64,000 bases of DNA from Microbispora sp. ZYX-F-249. Its GTDB lineage: Bacteria; Actinomycetota; Actinomycetes; Streptosporangiales; Streptosporangiaceae. The notes under the pieces are model-generated. The model saw nothing but the letters and a program-made list of their open reading frames with translations, did no database searches and was not told where the DNA came from. Location of the stretch: positions 1 through 64,000 of the forward strand of contig NZ_JBDJAW010000005.1 in the NCBI RefSeq assembly GCF_039649665.1. Direction: 5' to 3'. Shown piece after piece: positions 34,485 through 42,996 of this stretch. How positions within the stretch are numbered: position 1 is the stretch's first letter; each line of letters opens with the position of its first letter. The position numbers and the translations under genes are program-made.

Positions 34485-35471
34485 TCAAAGCCGCGAAGGC
34501 GGCAGATAGAGGCCCGCGAGAGCGTGCGCGGTCGCCGTCATCTCGCGCCGCAGCTCGGCCGGTTCCAGGACCTCCACCTCGGCTCCGAGCTTGAGGAACT
34601 CCGTCCGCGCGTGCGTCACCGACTCGATGGGCACGGTGGCGGTGATCCAGCCCCGCTCGTCCGGCGGGCCCGCCGTCCTGGCCACGGCGCCGGCGACGGC
34701 CGAGCTCATGACCTCCCCGAGCCGTTCCCTGCCCCGCGCGGACAGCCGGATCACCGCGTGCCCGCGGACCAGCCGCGACCGGAAGCCCGCCAGGTGCTCG
34801 CGCCAGTGTCCCGCCAGGTCGAAGCCCTCCGGGCGCTCGAACGTCTCGCCGGTCACCGTGAGCGCGAGGATCTGGCCGACCCGGTAGGTGCGCAACGCGC
34901 CGTCGCACCGCGCCACGAGATACCACTTCCCCGCCTTCAGGACCAGCCCGTACGGCTCCAGCCGCCGCTCGACCTCGCAGGGCTCCGTCCAGCGGCGGTA
35001 GCGGACGCGGACGACCCGGGCGTTCCAGACGGCCCCGGCGACCTCCGGCAGATGGGACGGCCGGTCGCCGTCGTAGTACCAGCCGGGCGCGTCGAGGTGG
35101 AAGTGCTCCCGCACGCGCCGCGCCTCCTCCCGCAGACCGCCCGGAAGCGCGGCCTCGATCTTCAGCTCGGCCGCGGCCAGCAGAGCGCCGAGGCCGAGGT
35201 CCGCGGCCGGTCCCCGGAGCCCGGCCAGGAACAGCGCGCCCGCCTCCCCCTCGGTCAGGCCGGTGAGCCGGGTGCGGAAACCGTCCATCAGGCGATAGCC
35301 GCCCTCGTGCCCGGCCTCGCCGTAGAGAGGGATGCCGGCGACGTGCAGCGACTCGACGTCCCGGTAGATCGTGCGGACGCTGACCTCCAGCTCGGCGGCG
35401 AGCTGCCGGGCCGTCATCCGGCCGCGCGACTGCAGCAACAGGAGGATCGACAACAACCGGGACGCGCGCAC
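34485..35471 (-). CDS. WYL-domain transcriptional regulator (YafY type)
   Basis: 328 residues: N-terminal DeoR-like HTH ('[20 protein letters not shown]', '[19 protein letters not shown]'), then a WYL ligand domain ('[19 protein letters not shown]') and a WCX-like C-terminus. GTG 35471 is at the edge of an inverted repeat that fits the operator of this family. Probably represses the divergent gene at 35527 (now truncated) and itself. Confidence 0.88.
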   Translation of the reverse strand: MRASRLLSILLLLQSRGRMTARQLAAELEVSVRTIYRDVESLHVAGIPLYGEAGHEGGYRLMDGFRTRLTGLTEGEAGALFLAGLRGPAADLGLGALLAAAELKIEAALPGGLREEARRVREHFHLDAPGWYYDGDRPSHLPEVAGAVWNARVVRVRYRRWTEPCEVERRLEPYGLVLKAGKWYLVARCDGALRTYRVGQILALTVTGETFERPEGFDLAGHWREHLAGFRSRLVRGHAVIRLSARGRERLGEVMSSAVAGAVARTAGPPDERGWITATVPIESVTHARTEFLKLGAEVEVLEPAELRREMTATAHALAGLYLPPSRL

Positions 35472-35484
35472 GGCGCCACGATTC

Positions 35485-35505
35485 CACTGACGGAAGGTGT
35501 CAGTG
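35485..35505. promoter_or_regulatory. Operator between the WYL regulator and its divergent neighbour
   Basis: Perfect inverted repeat CACTGAC (35485-35491), 7-nt spacer, GTCAGTG (35499-35505). Written on the other strand it reads CACTGACACCTTCCGTCAGTG, the type of site I associate with YafY/WYL regulators of actinobacteria. Confidence 0.65.
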
Positions 35506-35526
35506 AAGCGGTCCTACCGTCCCGTC

Positions 35527-35703
35527 ATGGCTTTCGCGGAGAAACTGCTGTTCGTGCCGCCCCCGATTCAGGTGAGCGGCCACCACGTCAAGCGCTACCA
35601 CGTCACCGCCGACCCGGCCGGCGTCGACCCCGAGATCGAGGACGGGAGACCGCCGATGAAAGAACCACGCGCGCTGATCAGGGGTGACGCACCGCGCCCT
35701 TGA
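35527..35703 (+). pseudogene. Truncated gene downstream of the WYL operator
   Basis: 58 codons from ATG 35527. The first ~38 residues ('MAFAEKLLFVPPPIQVSGHH' then 'VKRYHVTADPAGVDPEIE') look like the N-terminus of a longer conserved actinobacterial protein I cannot name; then the sequence turns into unrelated residues and stops at 35703. The rest of the gene is missing, probably by an internal deletion. It is the natural target of the divergent WYL regulator. Confidence 0.5.
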
Positions 35704-35776
35704 CCGGGAGATCACCACGGGTGATCGTCGGGGCCTGACTTCACGGAACCGGTCCCCCTCGACCCCGGAGTGATCG

Positions 35777-37825
35777 ATGCGAAGAGCCCTGGCCGTCCCG
35801 CTCGCCGCGGTCCTGGCCGCCTCCCTGCTCGCGGCGGCGGACCCCGCCAAGAGTCCGCCGCCCCCACAGGGTGACGCCGTCGAGGTCTCGGTCGACGCGC
35901 ACGCCGGGCTCGGCACCGTCCACGAGGCGGCGTACGGCGCCAACGCCGCCATCTGGGACTCCCACATGAACGACCCGGAGGTGGCGCGGCTCTACAAGCG
36001 AGCCCGCATCGCCGCCGTGCGCTATCCCGGCGGGTCGTACGGCGACCTCTACCACTGGGAGAGCCACACGGCGCCGGGCGGGACCGTGGCGCCGGACACG
36101 GGGTTCGACGCGTTCATGGGCACGGTCAGGAAGGCCGGCGCGCAGGCCGTCGTGATCGCCAACTATGGCACCGGCACCCCGGAGGAGGCGGCCGGATGGG
36201 TCCGGTACGCCAACGTGACCAAGAAGTACGGCGTGAAGTACTGGGAGATCGGCAACGAGCTCTACGGCAACGGCCACTACGGCGCCACCTGGGAGGCCGA
36301 CGACCACGCGGACAAGAGCCCCGCGGCGTACGCCCGCAACACCCTGGAGTTCGTCCGCGCGATGAAGGCCGTCGATCCCACGATCAAGATCGGGGCGGTG
36401 CTCACGATCCCCGGGAGCTGGCCGGACGGCGTGGTCGCCGCCGGCGACTCGGCGAACTGGAACCACACGGTCATCCCGGTGGTGGCACCCGAGATCGACT
36501 TCTTCACCGTCCACTGGTATCCGGGCACGAGCATCCCGGACACCACCGGCGACGTCGCCGGGCTGCTGGCCTCTCCGCCCGGGCTCGCCGAGATGCTGGC
36601 CCAGGTGCGGGCCGACGTCGCCGCCCTGGGCGGGCGCGACGTCCCGCTCGCGCTGACCGAGGTCGCCTCCAACATCGGGCGCAACACCCACGCGGCCGGG
36701 CTGTTCGCCGCCGACACCTACCTGACCGCGCTGGAGAACGGCGTCTTCACCGTGGACTGGTTCGACACCCACAACGCGCTGGAGAAGGTCGGCACGATCG
36801 ACGGCGAGACCGACTACCAGGACATCGGCTTCCTGTCGCTCGGCCAGTGCGCCGACGGCGTCTGCGAGCCGCCGCTCAACACGCCGTTCCCCGCCTACCA
36901 CGGCATCGAGATCCTCCAGACGGCCGCCGGGCCGGGCGACAGCCTGGTCAGGGCCGGCTCCAGCCAGGCCAAGGTTGCCGTGCACGCCGTACGGCAGGCC
37001 GACGGCGACCTGGCCGTCGTGATGATCAACAAGGATCCGGGCACCGCCTATCCCGTACGGCTGCGCTACACCGGGTTCACCCCCTCCGGCCGGAGCCCGG
37101 TGACGTACACCTTCACCCGGGGGGCCACCGCGCTCGTCCGGGCCGAGCACGGCGACGCGTACACCCGGACGCTCCCGCCGTACTCGATCACGACGATGAC
37201 GGTGCGGGCGGCGAAGGGCCCGAAGCCCGCGCCCGCCCCGGGCACACCGACGGCGCGCGCCGTTCCCGGCGGCGTCACGGTGAGCTGGCCTCCGGCCGGT
37301 CCCACAGCGGACAGGTACGAGGTGTACCGGCAGACGGGCACGGACACCGTCCCGCTGGGCACGACCCGGGGCACCTCGCTCACGCTGCGCGGTCTGGAGC
37401 CCGGCGCGTCCTACACGGTCAACGTGCTGGCCGGGGACCGGGCCGGACGGCTGTCGCGGCCGTCCGCGCCGGTGACCTTCACCGCGCCCACGCCGCAGGA
37501 CAGCACCTGCGCGGTCCGCTACCGGGTGACGCAGGGCTGGGGGCGGGGCTTCACCGCCACGGTCACCGTCGCCAACCGGGGCGCGGACGAGGTGTCCGAC
37601 TGGACGCTGGCGTTCCGCTTCCCGGTCGCCGGAGAGCGGGTCAGCAGCGGGTCGGGCGGCACGTGGACGTCGGAAGGGCAGGACGTGCGGGTCGTGCCCA
37701 ACGAGCAGACCAGGACGATCCCGGCGGGCGGATCCGTCACCCTGGGGTTCGTCGGCGCCAACGAGGGGGCCTACCCCTCCCCCACGGTCTTCCGCCTGAA
37801 CGGCACGGTCTGCTCGACGCTGTAG
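35777..37825 (+). CDS. Secreted glycoside hydrolase with Fn3 and CBM2 domains
   Basis: 682 residues: signal peptide (to about 21), a clan GH-A-type barrel (about 35-400, GH51/GH39-like, arabinofuranosidase-type), a fibronectin III domain (about 480-572) and a C-terminal cellulose-binding CBM2 (about 580-682, 'CAVRYRVTQGWGRGFTATV'). The acid/base is Glu161 in 'YWEIGNELYG' and the nucleophile probably Glu295 in 'PLALTEVASNIG'. Extracellular plant cell-wall degradation is likely; family assignment is from motifs only. ATG 35777 has GGAG upstream. Confidence 0.85.
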   Translation: MRRALAVPLAAVLAASLLAAADPAKSPPPPQGDAVEVSVDAHAGLGTVHEAAYGANAAIWDSHMNDPEVARLYKRARIAAVRYPGGSYGDLYHWESHTAPGGTVAPDTGFDAFMGTVRKAGAQAVVIANYGTGTPEEAAGWVRYANVTKKYGVKYWEIGNELYGNGHYGATWEADDHADKSPAAYARNTLEFVRAMKAVDPTIKIGAVLTIPGSWPDGVVAAGDSANWNHTVIPVVAPEIDFFTVHWYPGTSIPDTTGDVAGLLASPPGLAEMLAQVRADVAALGGRDVPLALTEVASNIGRNTHAAGLFAADTYLTALENGVFTVDWFDTHNALEKVGTIDGETDYQDIGFLSLGQCADGVCEPPLNTPFPAYHGIEILQTAAGPGDSLVRAGSSQAKVAVHAVRQADGDLAVVMINKDPGTAYPVRLRYTGFTPSGRSPVTYTFTRGATALVRAEHGDAYTRTLPPYSITTMTVRAAKGPKPAPAPGTPTARAVPGGVTVSWPPAGPTADRYEVYRQTGTDTVPLGTTRGTSLTLRGLEPGASYTVNVLAGDRAGRLSRPSAPVTFTAPTPQDSTCAVRYRVTQGWGRGFTATVTVANRGADEVSDWTLAFRFPVAGERVSSGSGGTWTSEGQDVRVVPNEQTRTIPAGGSVTLGFVGANEGAYPSPTVFRLNGTVCSTL

Positions 37826-37835
37826 TCCGCCGGTC

Positions 37836-38612
37836 TCAGCGCGTGACGCGGAGTTTGGACTGCTTGTGCCGGGTCCGCTCCCAGTCGTCCATGAACCTCG
37901 CCGTGAGGCCGTACCGCTCGGCGAGGTTCACGAGCGTCTCCGTCCGGTAGTAGAAGTCCTCGCGCAGCACGTGGTGCTCGGCCTTCTCCGTACGGTCGAA
38001 GGTGAAGTCGAAGAACCCGTCCGGGTGGAGGATGCGGCCGACGTGCCGGAGGCACTCGTCGATCACCTCGATCGGGCTGTGGGAGAACACGCTGTGCGCG
38101 TGGATCACGGTGAAGTGCTCGTCGGGGAGGAAGGCGAAGGTGAGGTCGTCCACCACGGTCAGGTGCGGCAGCCGTGACTGCAGCCCGCGCCGGGCGACCG
38201 TGTCCGCGGCGGCGAGCAGGATCTCGGGCGAGATGTCGACGCCGTAGTAGTGGCCCGGTTCCAGATACTCGATAAGCCGCCAGCCGAGGCGCAGGTTGCC
38301 GCAGCCGATGTCGAGGACGCGGTCGCGCGGCGTGAGGCCGTGTGCGCGCAGGTAGTCGAACTGCATCTTGCCGATCCGCAGCCAGCTCTCCCTGCCGTGG
38401 CTGCCGATCGCGGCGTCGGCGCTCAGATCCGCGATGTCGGCGCGCATGACCTCGCGGTAGTAGGAGACGTGATCGGCGGTCGTCAGGCGCAGGCGCGCGT
38501 CGCGGCTCATCCGCCGCAGGTGCGGCCAGACCTTGCCGGGGTGACGCAGAGCGTAGGCCAGCTGGTAGGAGAGGCGTGACCGCCGCCGTTTCACGTAGGG
38601 CTGTCGCTGCAT
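37836..38612 (-). CDS. Class I SAM-dependent methyltransferase
   Basis: 258 residues. A basic N-terminal region (to about 45) precedes a Rossmann methyltransferase with motif I 'VLDIGCGNLRLGWRLI', 'YYGVDISPEILLAAADT' and 'IHAHSVFSHSPIEVIDEC'. Substrate unknown. It ends 10 bp from the CBM2-enzyme stop, convergent with it. ATG 38612 is the start with the best match to the basic N-terminus; no obvious ribosome-binding site. Confidence 0.85.
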   Translation of the reverse strand: MQRQPYVKRRRSRLSYQLAYALRHPGKVWPHLRRMSRDARLRLTTADHVSYYREVMRADIADLSADAAIGSHGRESWLRIGKMQFDYLRAHGLTPRDRVLDIGCGNLRLGWRLIEYLEPGHYYGVDISPEILLAAADTVARRGLQSRLPHLTVVDDLTFAFLPDEHFTVIHAHSVFSHSPIEVIDECLRHVGRILHPDGFFDFTFDRTEKAEHHVLREDFYYRTETLVNLAERYGLTARFMDDWERTRHKQSKLRVTR

Positions 38613-39124
38613 GGCCCCAACCGTAGGGCGGCGTTCGCGAGGTCATTCGCATTCACGCGGAGCCTCAAGAAGAATTTGCCTGAACGCGTTTCCACCCGGC
38701 GGTGGCGCATGCGGCCTTTTGCGTGATCGGGGCGGTTTGTTGCACCGGGCCGCATCGGCCGTTTGACCTGGATATGAGAGGCTTCATGGCAAGCGCCTGC
38801 CATGTCAGGCGCAAACCCCGCGGCTCATCGCCAGAAAAGCCGCCCGGTGTGGTTACGGCGAAAACCGCTCGAAGCCCGCCCTCCTCGTTCTTCAGGACGA
38901 GGAGGGCGGTGCCCTTTCCGGGGACCGATTCGTTCGGCGACTTTCCCCCTGTGCCACGAGTGGGCGGATGACCGACGAGCACCACCACACGCCGGACTTA
39001 TCATCAGATGCCGCTTTCCGGAGCCAACCGGACAGGGCGCGGCGGAGAGGTGGTTCCGGGTGGTCAGCGTGGACCGCGGCGAGTGCGCCGGGAGACGGGC
39101 GAGGACACGCGGCGGGTCCGGACG
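38613..39124. other. Divergent intergenic region with a hairpin
   Basis: About 510 bases between the minus-strand methyltransferase and the plus-strand MFS gene. The first 150 bases are less GC-rich and may hold promoters. A 13-bp hairpin at 38876-38909 is the only clear structure. No credible gene. Confidence 0.45.
38876..38909. terminator. Terminator-like hairpin in a divergent interval
   Basis: CCGCCCTCCTCGT (38876-38888) and ACGAGGAGGGCGG (38897-38909), a perfect 13-bp stem with an 8-nt loop followed by TGCCCTTTCC. No gene ends here, so it may be left from a deleted gene or act as an attenuator for the MFS gene. Confidence 0.5.
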
Positions 39125-40423
39125 ATGAGCCACGAGCACTCGGGCGGGCCGAAGCCCGGCCCGCGCGGCATCGGGATCCTCGTCACCGGCAACCTGCTCG
39201 GCGGGGTCGCGGTCGCCTCCGGCTTCGCGGTGGGCGGGCTGCTCGTGGAGCGGATCGGCGGCACGTCCGTCGCGGGGCTGGGCCAGGCCGCGGGCGTGCT
39301 CGGCGCGGCGGTCGCCGCGGTGCCGCTGGCCGGCGTCGCGGCCCGGCACGGGCGGCGGCGCTCGCTCACCCTGGGATACGCGATCGCCGTGCTCGGCGGC
39401 GCGCTGATCGTCACGGCCGCCGTCGTCTCCCAGCTCGTCGTGCTGCTGGCCGGGCTGGCCATGTTCGGCGTCGGCCAGGCGGTGAACCTGCAGTCCCGGT
39501 ACGCCGCCGCGGACGGCGCGGCCCCCGCCGCCCGGGCCAGGACGATGTCGATCGTCATCTGGGCCACCACGATCGGGTCCGTGGCCGGCCCCAACCTCAG
39601 CGAGATGGCCGACCGGTTCGGCAGGTGGCTCGGGCTGCCCGGCCTCGCCGGGCCCTACCTGGTCTCGGTCGTGTCCTTCGCCCTGGCGGGCGCGGTGGTC
39701 GCGGTGTTCCTCCGGCCCGCCGTACGGCCGTCCGGGCCGGCCGCCGGCAGCCCGCGCACGGCGGGGTCGGCGACGGCGCTGCGGTGGGCGGCGGCCCATC
39801 CCGTGGCGCGGTTCGCGGTCGTGCTCGTCGCGGTCGCGCACGCGACGATGGTCATGGTGATGGTGATGACGCCGCTCCACATGCAGCACCACGGCATGTC
39901 GCTGCGGCTGGTCGGCGTCGTGATCAGCCTGCACGTGCTCGGCATGTACGCCTTCAGCCCGGTCTTCGGCTGGCTGGCCGACCGGCTCGGCGCGGTCCGG
40001 ACCGCGTGCGCGGGAATGCTGATGCTCGTGGCGGCCGTCGTGCTCGGCTTCGTGGCCGCGTCGGCCCCCGAGGGCAGCGCGCTCACCGCGCTCGCGCTGA
40101 CCGTCCTCGGCATGGGCTGGTCGGCGTCGATGATCTCCGGGTCGGCGTTGCTCACCGGCGCCGCGCCGGACCACGTACGGGTGCCGTTGCAGGGGGCCAC
40201 CGACGCCGGCATGAACTACGCGGGCGCGGCGGCGGCCGCGCTGGCCGGGCCGATCCTCGCCGCCGGCGGCTTCCGCGCGGTCAACGTCGCGGCGGCGGTC
40301 ATCCTGGTGCCCGCCGTCGCCGCGGCGGCCGCCCTCCGCCGGGGCCGGGCGACCGCGGACGGATCCGAGGGGCGGCAGGAGCAGGCCGTGGAGCGCGGCC
40401 ACGCCGACACCGGCTCCGGCTGA
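39125..40423 (+). CDS. MFS transporter
   Basis: About 432 residues with 12 hydrophobic segments. Motif A-like loop 'GVAARHGRRRSLTLGY' between helices 2 and 3, a long cytoplasmic loop, and a His/Met-rich segment in the second half ('MTPLHMQHHGMSLRLVG'). Similar to the MFS group annotated as general exporters in actinomycetes; substrate unknown. ATG 39125 is taken although the ribosome-binding site is weak. Confidence 0.85.
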   Translation: MSHEHSGGPKPGPRGIGILVTGNLLGGVAVASGFAVGGLLVERIGGTSVAGLGQAAGVLGAAVAAVPLAGVAARHGRRRSLTLGYAIAVLGGALIVTAAVVSQLVVLLAGLAMFGVGQAVNLQSRYAAADGAAPAARARTMSIVIWATTIGSVAGPNLSEMADRFGRWLGLPGLAGPYLVSVVSFALAGAVVAVFLRPAVRPSGPAAGSPRTAGSATALRWAAAHPVARFAVVLVAVAHATMVMVMVMTPLHMQHHGMSLRLVGVVISLHVLGMYAFSPVFGWLADRLGAVRTACAGMLMLVAAVVLGFVAASAPEGSALTALALTVLGMGWSASMISGSALLTGAAPDHVRVPLQGATDAGMNYAGAAAAALAGPILAAGGFRAVNVAAAVILVPAVAAAAALRRGRATADGSEGRQEQAVERGHADTGSG

Positions 40424-40687
40424 ACGACAAGTCCGGCCAGATCACATCGAACAAGCGGCGCCAAACACGTGCCCTCGTTTTTTGCACTTTTCTTGACGCA
40501 GGCGCATCTCAACTGGCGCGGGCAACGCGGCGGGCCGTTGCTATGTTCCGGATACATGGTCGCCAAGAAATTCGGCGCGGCCCGACGTGCGCGGAAATCC
40601 GCTTTTCGTCGCGCGTATTTCCACCCGCATCAGCACGCTCGTGCGAATGAACGCACCCGAGAACATCCGGGCCAGTCAGGAGAACAT

Positions 40688-42091
40688 GTGACATTCCGTC
40701 CCTTGCGCGCGCTGACGGCGGTATCGGTCGCCGCCGTGCTCACGGCGGCGTTGGTGGCGAGCCAGGGCGCGGCGGCCGGTGTGCCGCAGGCCCACGACCC
40801 GTCGAACAGTCCGACGCCGATGGCGAAGCTCAGCGCGAACACCAACACCCTCTACTCGCTGCGCTGGGACGAGATCGGCCCGGACAAGAGGCCGTACCCG
40901 CAGCTCGTCACCCAACTGCGCACTGCCCTGGGCCTGCCGAAGTCGTACCGGTACACGAACCTTTCCCAGCTGCTCGGCCAGTCCGACCACATCGCGACGA
41001 GCGGTCCCGTCGGCTGTCCCGAGGCGAAGCGTGCGCACGGCGCGCTGGGCGGCGCGTACCCGGTCCGCAGCGATTACTGGATCTGCCTCAATCCCACGGA
41101 TTCCACCACGAACAGGTGGTATCCGCAGGGAGTCAGCGGCACCTGGGACGCGACCGCGAACGGAGTCGTCGACGGGGAGCGTGCCTTCGCTTTCGGCTGG
41201 TACCGCCGGGCGAGCACGACCGACAGGACGCCCATCGCCTCCAGGGTGACGTTCCTCGACGAGCAGGCGCCGATGGGGTCCTTCGCGCACCGGTACCAGC
41301 ACGTGCTGCTGACGCTGCCGCGATACGGGAAGAACGGGGTCACCTTCACCTCGGTGCCGACCCACGCGGGCGGCTTCGTCTGGTATCACCAGTACCTTCT
41401 GGTCGCGGACGACGGTCCGAGGCATGAGTTCAACGGGATACTCGTCTTCGACCTGCACAACCTGATCGACCTGGCGCTCAGCCCACGCGCCGATCTGACG
41501 TCGGCACAGGCCGCCACCCGCCCCTTCGGCCTGCACAACGGCCGGTTCTATTCCAAGGGCTACCGCTTCATCCTGCCGCTGCGCGGCATCTGGCGGCCGT
41601 CGGTCGGCCCCCTGACCACGCCGCAGAAGTGCCAGGCGGGTGACCTCCACTACCCACCGTGCTACACGTACGCGGGTCTCGACAGGAGCACCTCCCCGCC
41701 GAGCTTCCTCACCGGTGAGTGGTGCACGAGCTCCGCCTGCGGCAAGGGGCGCGTGGCGCGCTTCCCGCTGTCGCCGGACAAGACCCCCTGCACCAAGGGC
41801 TGCCTGCGGACCTCCGGCGGCACGGCGAGGCCGACCTCGGTGTACACCCAGCCGGTCCGCTACGCGCAGGGCGGCGTGTCCTGGAAGGGGACGTACCAGT
41901 TCACGACGAGTCACGGAGGCGCCGCCGGGCGCTTCGTGACCCGGCCGGGCGCGACGGCGGTGACTCGTCACTACGCCGGTGCGGGCGTCCAGGACCTCTA
42001 CTGGAACCGTGCCACGAGCACGCCGATGCTCTGGTCCGTCACCGAGTTTCCGGGAGTGGGCAGGCGCATTCTGTACGGCGTCCGCCCCTGA
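40688..42091 (+). CDS. Secreted protein of unknown function
   Basis: About 467 residues: a clear signal peptide ('VSVAAVLTAALVASQGAAA', cleavage near residue 32), then a mature domain rich in Tyr, Trp and Thr with six or more Cys (for example in 'VGCPEAKR' and 'WCTSSACGKG'), probably disulfide-bonded and beta-rich. No family recognised. GTG 40688 follows AGGAGA. The message ends in a strong terminator shared with the convergent gene. Confidence 0.75.
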   Translation: MTFRPLRALTAVSVAAVLTAALVASQGAAAGVPQAHDPSNSPTPMAKLSANTNTLYSLRWDEIGPDKRPYPQLVTQLRTALGLPKSYRYTNLSQLLGQSDHIATSGPVGCPEAKRAHGALGGAYPVRSDYWICLNPTDSTTNRWYPQGVSGTWDATANGVVDGERAFAFGWYRRASTTDRTPIASRVTFLDEQAPMGSFAHRYQHVLLTLPRYGKNGVTFTSVPTHAGGFVWYHQYLLVADDGPRHEFNGILVFDLHNLIDLALSPRADLTSAQAATRPFGLHNGRFYSKGYRFILPLRGIWRPSVGPLTTPQKCQAGDLHYPPCYTYAGLDRSTSPPSFLTGEWCTSSACGKGRVARFPLSPDKTPCTKGCLRTSGGTARPTSVYTQPVRYAQGGVSWKGTYQFTTSHGGAAGRFVTRPGATAVTRHYAGAGVQDLYWNRATSTPMLWSVTEFPGVGRRILYGVRP

Positions 42092-42101
42092 TCAGCACGC
42101 G

Positions 42102-42139
42102 GGAAGGCCCCTCTCGTCGCGTGACGAGAGGGGCCTTCC
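42102..42139. terminator. Bidirectional terminator
   Basis: Perfect 16-bp stem, GGAAGGCCCCTCTCGT (42102-42117) with its complement at 42124-42139 and a 6-nt loop, lying between two convergent stops at 42091 and 42152. Confidence 0.85.
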
Positions 42140-42151
42140 GCCGTCCCGGCC

Positions 42152-42841
42152 TCAGGCGAGGGCCGCCTGCGCCGGTTCGGCGTCGCTCACGGCCTCGCTC
42201 ACGGCCTCGGGGCCCGCGAGGAGCCCGGCGGCCAGCGGCACCGTGCCCGCCAGCTGCACAAGCACGCCCAGCACCGTGACGGCGGGAGGGAACTCCCCGC
42301 TGGACAGGACGAAGCCCGCCACCAGGGCGGCGGCCGTCCAGCGCGGCAGGACGCCGGTGCGCAGGATCGCGGCGGCCAGCACGATCAGGCCGATCACGGC
42401 CGAGGCGAGCATGGGCAGCATGACGCCGTCGAACCACACGGAGTCCTGATACCGCTGATAGGCCGCGACGGCCTCGGGGGCCGCTCCGCTCTCCGGCGCC
42501 AGGGCCAGGACGACCGGCCGCATGCCCGACACGACCAGGCCGAGCGCTCCGGCCAGCGTGTACAACAGGCCGGAGACCGTGCCGGCCAGCGGCGCCCGGT
42601 CCCGCAGGACCCGCATCACGGCCAGACCGGTGGGGATGGAACAGCCGACGAAGATCATGTAAAGCAGGGTGCTGAGAGCGTAGCTCCCCCGGTTGGCGGC
42701 CACCTGCGCGAGGTAGTCCGTCGCGTCGATCCTGGGGAGGCCGACCTTGTCGACCATGTGCCAGACCACTCCGGCGAGCGGACTGGCGACGACCGCCGCG
42801 GCGACCAGGTAGGGCTTTCGGGAGAGGGGGGACGTATTCAT
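42152..42841 (-). CDS. Membrane protein with six predicted helices
   Basis: 229 residues with about six hydrophobic segments and a short acidic C-terminus; no conserved domain recognised. The pattern suggests a DUF4386-like or general integral membrane protein. ATG 42841 follows GAGGAG. It is divergent from the histidine kinase and so may belong to its regulon. Confidence 0.75.
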   Translation of the reverse strand: MNTSPLSRKPYLVAAAVVASPLAGVVWHMVDKVGLPRIDATDYLAQVAANRGSYALSTLLYMIFVGCSIPTGLAVMRVLRDRAPLAGTVSGLLYTLAGALGLVVSGMRPVVLALAPESGAAPEAVAAYQRYQDSVWFDGVMLPMLASAVIGLIVLAAAILRTGVLPRWTAAALVAGFVLSSGEFPPAVTVLGVLVQLAGTVPLAAGLLAGPEAVSEAVSDAEPAQAALA

Positions 42842-42953
42842 GGGTGCTGCTCCTCGGTGAATCGCGGCCCTGTCGCCGCCGTGCCCGAAACATTGGCGCG
42901 GGCCTGTCCCGGGCCGCCTGAGCCCTCCGCCCCCTCCTCAACCAAGGACGATT

Positions 42954-42973
42954 TGTCCCATGCGGACGGGACA
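42954..42973. promoter_or_regulatory. Inverted repeat upstream of the histidine kinase
   Basis: TGTCCC (42954-42959) and GGGACA (42968-42973) around an 8-bp spacer, 23 bases before the kinase ATG. GCGGAC also occurs twice here (42962 and 42981). Possible response-regulator site. Confidence 0.35.
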
Positions 42974-42996
42974 TCACATAGCGGACAATCCTCCTC

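Noticed and set aside
39594-40212. Minus-strand open frames inside the MFS gene
   Set aside because: They are complements of transmembrane codons and give Ser/Thr/Pro-rich nonsense.
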